Shown piece after piece: positions 5,613-6,948 of a stretch of 6,948 bases of DNA. The first letter of the stretch is position 1. Every line of letters starts with the position of its first letter. The notes beneath the pieces are model-generated. The model made no database searches, was not told the DNA's origin, and saw only the letters and a program-made list of their open reading frames with translations. The position numbers and the translations under genes are program-made. The stretch comes from Streptomyces lilacinus (GTDB taxonomy: Bacteria; Actinomycetota; Actinomycetes; Streptomycetales; Streptomycetaceae), in assembly GCA_000715685.1 (NCBI GenBank), contig KL569486.1:20298-27245 (forward strand), given 5' to 3'.

Positions 5613-6383
5613 TCACAGCACCGCGCGCAGGACCCGGTCCCGGATCATGAGCGCCGCCCGCTTACCGGGCAGTTCCACCTCCCCCGTCAGCCGGAAGCCC
5701 GCCCCGAGGAAGGCCGCGGCCGACGGAGTGTTGCGCAGGTCGGGCTCGCCGATGACGCGGCCGCAGGACGCCCGGCGGTCGAGGACGAGATCGGCGACGG
5801 TCCGCAGCAGCAGGGTGCCGAGGCCCCGCCCCCGGTCGGCGACCCGCCCGACGAGGAAGTGGATGCCCGTGTCGTTCGGTCGGGCCGGGTAGTAGCGGGC
5901 GATCGGGTCGAGATCCGCGCGGTAGACCTCCCAGTAACTCACGGGCACCCCGCCGAGCACGCCCAGGCACGGCACGCTGCGCCCGTCGCCCTCGAGCTGG
6001 GCGCGCAGGTGGCCGGCCGTGATCGTGTCGGGTCCGGCGAGGTCCCAGAACGCCGCGACCGCCGGATCGTTCATCCACCGTGTGATCAGCGGGAGGTCGC
6101 GCTCCATCCGCACGGGTACGAGCTGGAAGGGGCCCAGGGGCGTGCCCACGGGCCCCCACCCGGCGACACCGTCCAGGAGATCGGCGGCACCGAACGCGGA
6201 GGAGGGGAATCCGGGGGCGGCGTCGGACAGCCGGTCGTAGCCGATCCACTCGACGAGTTCCTCGGTCAGCCGCAGCTCCACGGTGTCGACGCAGTCGTCA
6301 CTTCCGTATCCTCCCCACCCTCCGATTCCGCCCGTTCCCCCCACACCGCCCCCGACTCCGAGGAACGTTCCCTCACCGCTCAT
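5613..6383 (-). CDS. AlcB/DesC-type GNAT acyltransferase of siderophore biosynthesis
   Basis: This 256-residue protein is a GNAT-fold acyltransferase of the kind that acylates N-hydroxylated amines or amino acids in siderophore assembly (families of AlcB, RhbD, DesC, IucB). The domain occupies about residues 85-250. It shows WMNDPAVAAFWD (103-114), GVPVSYWEVYRADLD (145-159), DTGIHFLVG (171-179), the acetyl-CoA loop RGRGLGT (184-190), EPDLRN (213-218) and a closing FRLTGEVELPGKRAALM segment, all characteristic of the AlcB-type family. Residues 9-27 are an unusual glycine-rich stretch with 13 Gly of 19. The ATG at 6383 lies six bases after the synthetase stop, and GGGGTGAG overlapping that stop serves as ribosome binding site, implying translational coupling. 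An alternative GTG start at Val35 would drop the Gly-rich part but has no ribosome binding site. The acyl donor and substrate cannot be read from sequence. Confidence 0.9.
   Translation of the reverse strand: MSGEGTFLGVGGGVGGTGGIGGWGGYGSDDCVDTVELRLTEELVEWIGYDRLSDAAPGFPSSAFGAADLLDGVAGWGPVGTPLGPFQLVPVRMERDLPLITRWMNDPAVAAFWDLAGPDTITAGHLRAQLEGDGRSVPCLGVLGGVPVSYWEVYRADLDPIARYYPARPNDTGIHFLVGRVADRGRGLGTLLLRTVADLVLDRRASCGRVIGEPDLRNTPSAAAFLGAGFRLTGEVELPGKRAALMIRDRVLRAVL
6313..6353 (-). other. G-run tract at the start of the acyltransferase gene
   Basis: On the coding (minus) strand, G-runs of 5, 6, 3, 3 and 4 occur within 41 bases, encoding part of the Gly-rich N-terminus. Loops are 6, 3, 10 and 1 bases. 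The tract could fold as a long-loop G-quadruplex in DNA or mRNA about 30-70 nt after the start codon. It misses the strict 1-7-base loop rule, so this is a possibility only. Confidence 0.4.
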
Positions 6384-6389
6384 GCCGGC

Positions 6390-6948
6390 TCACCCCGCCG
6401 TCACGGCGAGGGGGTTGGCGAGGGTGACGTACACGGACTGCGTGTCGACGGGGCCCACCAGCTCGTCGAGGCCCCGCAGTCTGGTCAGCATGTTGGCCTT
6501 GCACCGCAGGGTGGGGGCCTCGATGAGGTGTCGCGGCAGGGTGGAGCGAGTTGGGGAGGCGCCGGAGGCGGCTTCCTTGAGGAACCGGCGCAGCGCGGCG
6601 AGCAGGATCTGCTCGTCCGCGAGGCGCTGCGAACCGAACGCGCCGATGAGGCCGAGGATGTTGTTGATGCCGAGGTAGTACGCGAACCGTTCGTCGGCGA
6701 CCTCGTCCGGTACGAAGGTGTCGCTCTTCTGCCCGATGCCGGGGAGCCGCTGTTCGAGCGCGGCGCGATGGGATTCGCGGTAGTAGTAGCCCTGGTTGTC
6801 CCGGTAGCGCCCGCCGACGGGCCAGCCGTCCGGGTCGAGGAGGACGAGGGTGTTCTGCTGGTGGGCCTCGAGGGCGATGCCCGCCTCCCCGTCGAGCCAC
6901 AGGGCGGGCCGTACGACCGCCTCGAGGTAGCGCAGGAACCACTCGGTG
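6390..6948 (-). CDS. IucA/IucC family (NIS) siderophore synthetase, C-terminal part
   Basis: The last 185 codons of an NRPS-independent siderophore synthetase, which joins carboxylates to amines or alcohols through an acyl-adenylate. Family members are about 580-620 residues, so roughly the first two-thirds lie beyond the right edge. The frame was translated directly. It reads LEAHQQNTLVLLDPDGWPVG with RYRDNQGYYYRES (about 26-59 of the fragment), the hallmark E-x-H-x-Q-N and R-D-x-Q-G residues of the family. Later come YYLGINNILGLIGAFG and the end motif LRCKANMLTRLRGLDEL (147-163), typical of the FhuF-like C-terminal domain. It stops at TGA 6392-6390, six bases before the acyltransferase ATG, so the two are one operon. 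The pairing supports a siderophore of hydroxamate or acylated-amine type. Which NIS subtype it is cannot be judged without the N-terminus. Confidence 0.93.
   Translation of the reverse strand, partial: TEWFLRYLEAVVRPALWLDGEAGIALEAHQQNTLVLLDPDGWPVGGRYRDNQGYYYRESHRAALEQRLPGIGQKSDTFVPDEVADERFAYYLGINNILGLIGAFGSQRLADEQILLAALRRFLKEAASGASPTRSTLPRHLIEAPTLRCKANMLTRLRGLDELVGPVDTQSVYVTLANPLAVTAG

Noticed and set aside
6373..6942. Open frame of 189 codons overlapping the siderophore synthetase on the same strand
   Set aside because: It is an Arg/Pro-rich shifted frame. The adjacent frame, open to the window edge, carries the conserved IucA/IucC motifs.

Overview
The window looks like chromosomal DNA of a Streptomyces or a close actinobacterial relative. 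It is very GC-rich, has strong third-position G/C bias and GTG start usage, and long antisense open frames run opposite the real genes. The products also closely resemble Streptomyces housekeeping proteins. From memory, the order siderophore synthetase / DinG-type helicase / lexA / nrdR / nrdJ matches the SCO5801-SCO5805 neighbourhood of S. coelicolor. That synteny is recalled, not computed.

Layout, left to right. (1) Positions 1-1395, minus strand: the N-terminal 465 codons of nrdJ, the adenosylcobalamin-dependent class II ribonucleotide reductase, running off the left edge. (2) 1396-1507: a short spacer with two small stem-loops ahead of the nrdJ ribosome binding site. (3) 1508-2044, minus: nrdR, the zinc-ribbon/ATP-cone repressor of ribonucleotide reductase genes, probably co-transcribed with nrdJ. 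(4) 2045-2635: a 591-bp divergent control region. It holds a pair of candidate NrdR boxes 31 bp apart on the nrdR side, an unexplained perfect 18-bp palindrome in the middle, and a LexA/SOS box over a candidate promoter on the lexA side. (5) 2636-3433, plus: lexA, starting at GTG. (6) 3451-3486: a 14-bp perfect stem-loop between the convergent lexA and helicase genes. (7) 3528-5507, minus: a complete iron-sulfur DinG/XPD-type DNA helicase. (8) 5613-6383 and 6390-6948, minus: an AlcB-type acyltransferase and, six bases upstream of it, the C-terminal end of an IucA/IucC (NIS) siderophore synthetase, running off the right edge.

The left and centre form a genome-maintenance block. NrdJ supplies dNTPs with a cobalamin radical chemistry that needs no oxygen, NrdR represses it by sensing ATP/dATP, LexA represses the SOS response, and the helicase probably acts in repair of unusual DNA structures. 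The right end is a separate functional unit for hydroxamate-type or related siderophore assembly. Most of the window is conserved core genome. The parts least explained by known biology are the intergenic palindrome, the glycine-rich start of the acyltransferase, and the product of the siderophore pair. I saw no mobile element, CRISPR array, tRNA or rRNA, and nothing that I can defend as a wholly new system.
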